A stretch of 29,665 bases of DNA from positions 1 to 29,665 of the forward strand of contig CABRWN010000005.1 of the NCBI GenBank assembly GCA_902474645.1, in the 5' to 3' direction. A program made the position numbers and the translations under genes. Of this stretch, positions 29,348 to 29,665 are shown piece after piece. The stretch's first letter is position 1. Each line of letters opens with the position of its first letter. The DNA comes from an uncultured Collinsella sp. (lineage in GTDB: Bacteria; Actinomycetota; Coriobacteriia; Coriobacteriales; Coriobacteriaceae). A model generated the notes under the pieces. That model worked only from the letters and a program-made list of their open reading frames with translations, did not search any database and was not told the origin of the DNA.

Positions 29348-29566
29348 GTGGTCAAAAAAGGCCAAATATGAGTACTGTTACCAGTTTAGTAACAGCGTAT
29401 TTGGGTCAAAATCGCCTCTTTGAACCCAGGGTCTATCGAATTTACTTCGTTTTGTCTCAAGATTGAGTCAAATTAGCGTACATCTGTTGCGCAAAATGAG
29501 CAAAAATGGCTTCGTGAAATGTCTCTATTTTCGTGCCAGTACTCATATTTGCCACTTTTTGACCAC
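29348..29566. mobile_element. MITE-like element with 30-bp terminal inverted repeats
   Basis: The left end begins GTGGTCAAAAA and closes AAATATGAGTACTG (29348-29377). The right end (29537-29566) is its inverse, matching 27 of 30 positions, with mismatches only at positions 12, 13 and 15. The 219-bp element contains a perfect stem-loop CTGTTAC/GTAACAG (29375-29395) abutting the left repeat, and no convincing gene. It lies in the intergenic region upstream of the SPFH gene. It could be a non-autonomous transposable element or a large regulatory palindrome; no clear target-site duplication is visible. Confidence 0.6.
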
Positions 29567-29622
29567 AGGGGCATCTGCCGCGCGAAATCGATAGGTCAAA
29601 TCTGCCAAAAACGGCCCATAAC

Positions 29623-29647
29623 AAAAAAGCTCCCATTGCTGGGAGCT
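29623..29647 (-). terminator. Intrinsic terminator of a minus-strand transcript entering from beyond the window
   Basis: AGCTCCC and GGGAGCT (29628-29647) form a 7-bp stem with a 6-nt loop, followed on the minus strand by TTTTTTG. It lies 11 bp after the tRNA-like CCA end at 29659. Confidence 0.85.
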
Positions 29648-29658
29648 CTTTCATTCAC

Positions 29659-29665
29659 TGGTGCG
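29659..29665 (-). tRNA. Probable 3' end of a tRNA (partial)
   Basis: The minus strand reads CGCACCA, as at the end of tRNA-Arg, and is followed by a strong terminator with the same spacing seen at the two complete tRNA genes. Only seven bases are in the window, so the identity cannot be given. Confidence 0.45.

Noticed and set aside
29457..29654. 65-codon minus-strand frame across the MITE-like element
   Set aside because: It has no SD, spans the right terminal repeat and reaches into the terminator, so it is unlikely to be a gene.

Overview
The window looks like chromosome from a high-GC Gram-positive gut actinobacterium of the class Coriobacteriia, most likely Collinsella. This is an inference from codon and GC style, protein flavour and gene set, not from a marker gene. 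Nearly all genes are on the minus strand. The plus-strand exceptions are dacA and one small membrane protein. I see no phage, insertion sequence with transposase, CRISPR array or riboswitch. Many genes begin downstream of the longest possible start. I chose starts from Shine-Dalgarno (SD) spacing and say so where it matters.

Layout. (1) 1-4217: an MFS transporter, an M20 amidohydrolase/peptidase and an EamA-type exporter, each probably its own unit. (2) 4218-9325: two adjacent YhgE/Pip membrane proteins (stop codon abutting start codon) behind a promoter that carries a dyad. (3) 9326-9691: a gene-free 366-bp stretch packed with inverted repeats. (4) 9692-12422: htpG (Hsp90) and a GNAT acetyltransferase. 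(5) 12462-14526: wzz/capA-like, cpsD tyrosine kinase and cpsB phosphatase, an exopolysaccharide-control module with no glycosyltransferases beside it. (6) 14722-17818: pstB, phoB and phoR in one direction, the phosphate-starvation circuit, without pstSCA or phoU in the window. (7) 17922-21420: a VanS/VanR-like two-component pair divergent from a D-alanyl-D-alanine carboxypeptidase. (8) 21480-24630: tRNA-Ser(GCU) with duplicated tail sequences, an 813-residue protein of unknown function with TPR-like repeats, and tRNA-Arg(ACG). (9) 24708-29270: a small unknown protein, serS, a 57-residue membrane protein, proC, rlmH and an SPFH/band-7 protein. (10) 29271-29665: a 219-bp element with 30-bp terminal inverted repeats, then a terminator and what appears to be the last bases of another minus-strand tRNA.

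The most interesting material is non-coding. Two ~90-100 bp hairpins (1539-1628 and 9499-9598) share conserved blocks and a core with a compensatory base-pair change, while their outer arms differ in sequence yet still pair perfectly. A MITE-like element sits at 29348-29566. A tRNA-Ser tail plus terminator is duplicated at 21512-21570 and 21703-21761, separated by a many-branched palindromic segment and bounded by inverted T-arm copies. Short GGGAC-type repeats recur next to gene ends. Among proteins, the YhgE pair (one member with a ~200-residue C-terminal extension) and the 813-residue TPR-like protein are the least explained.
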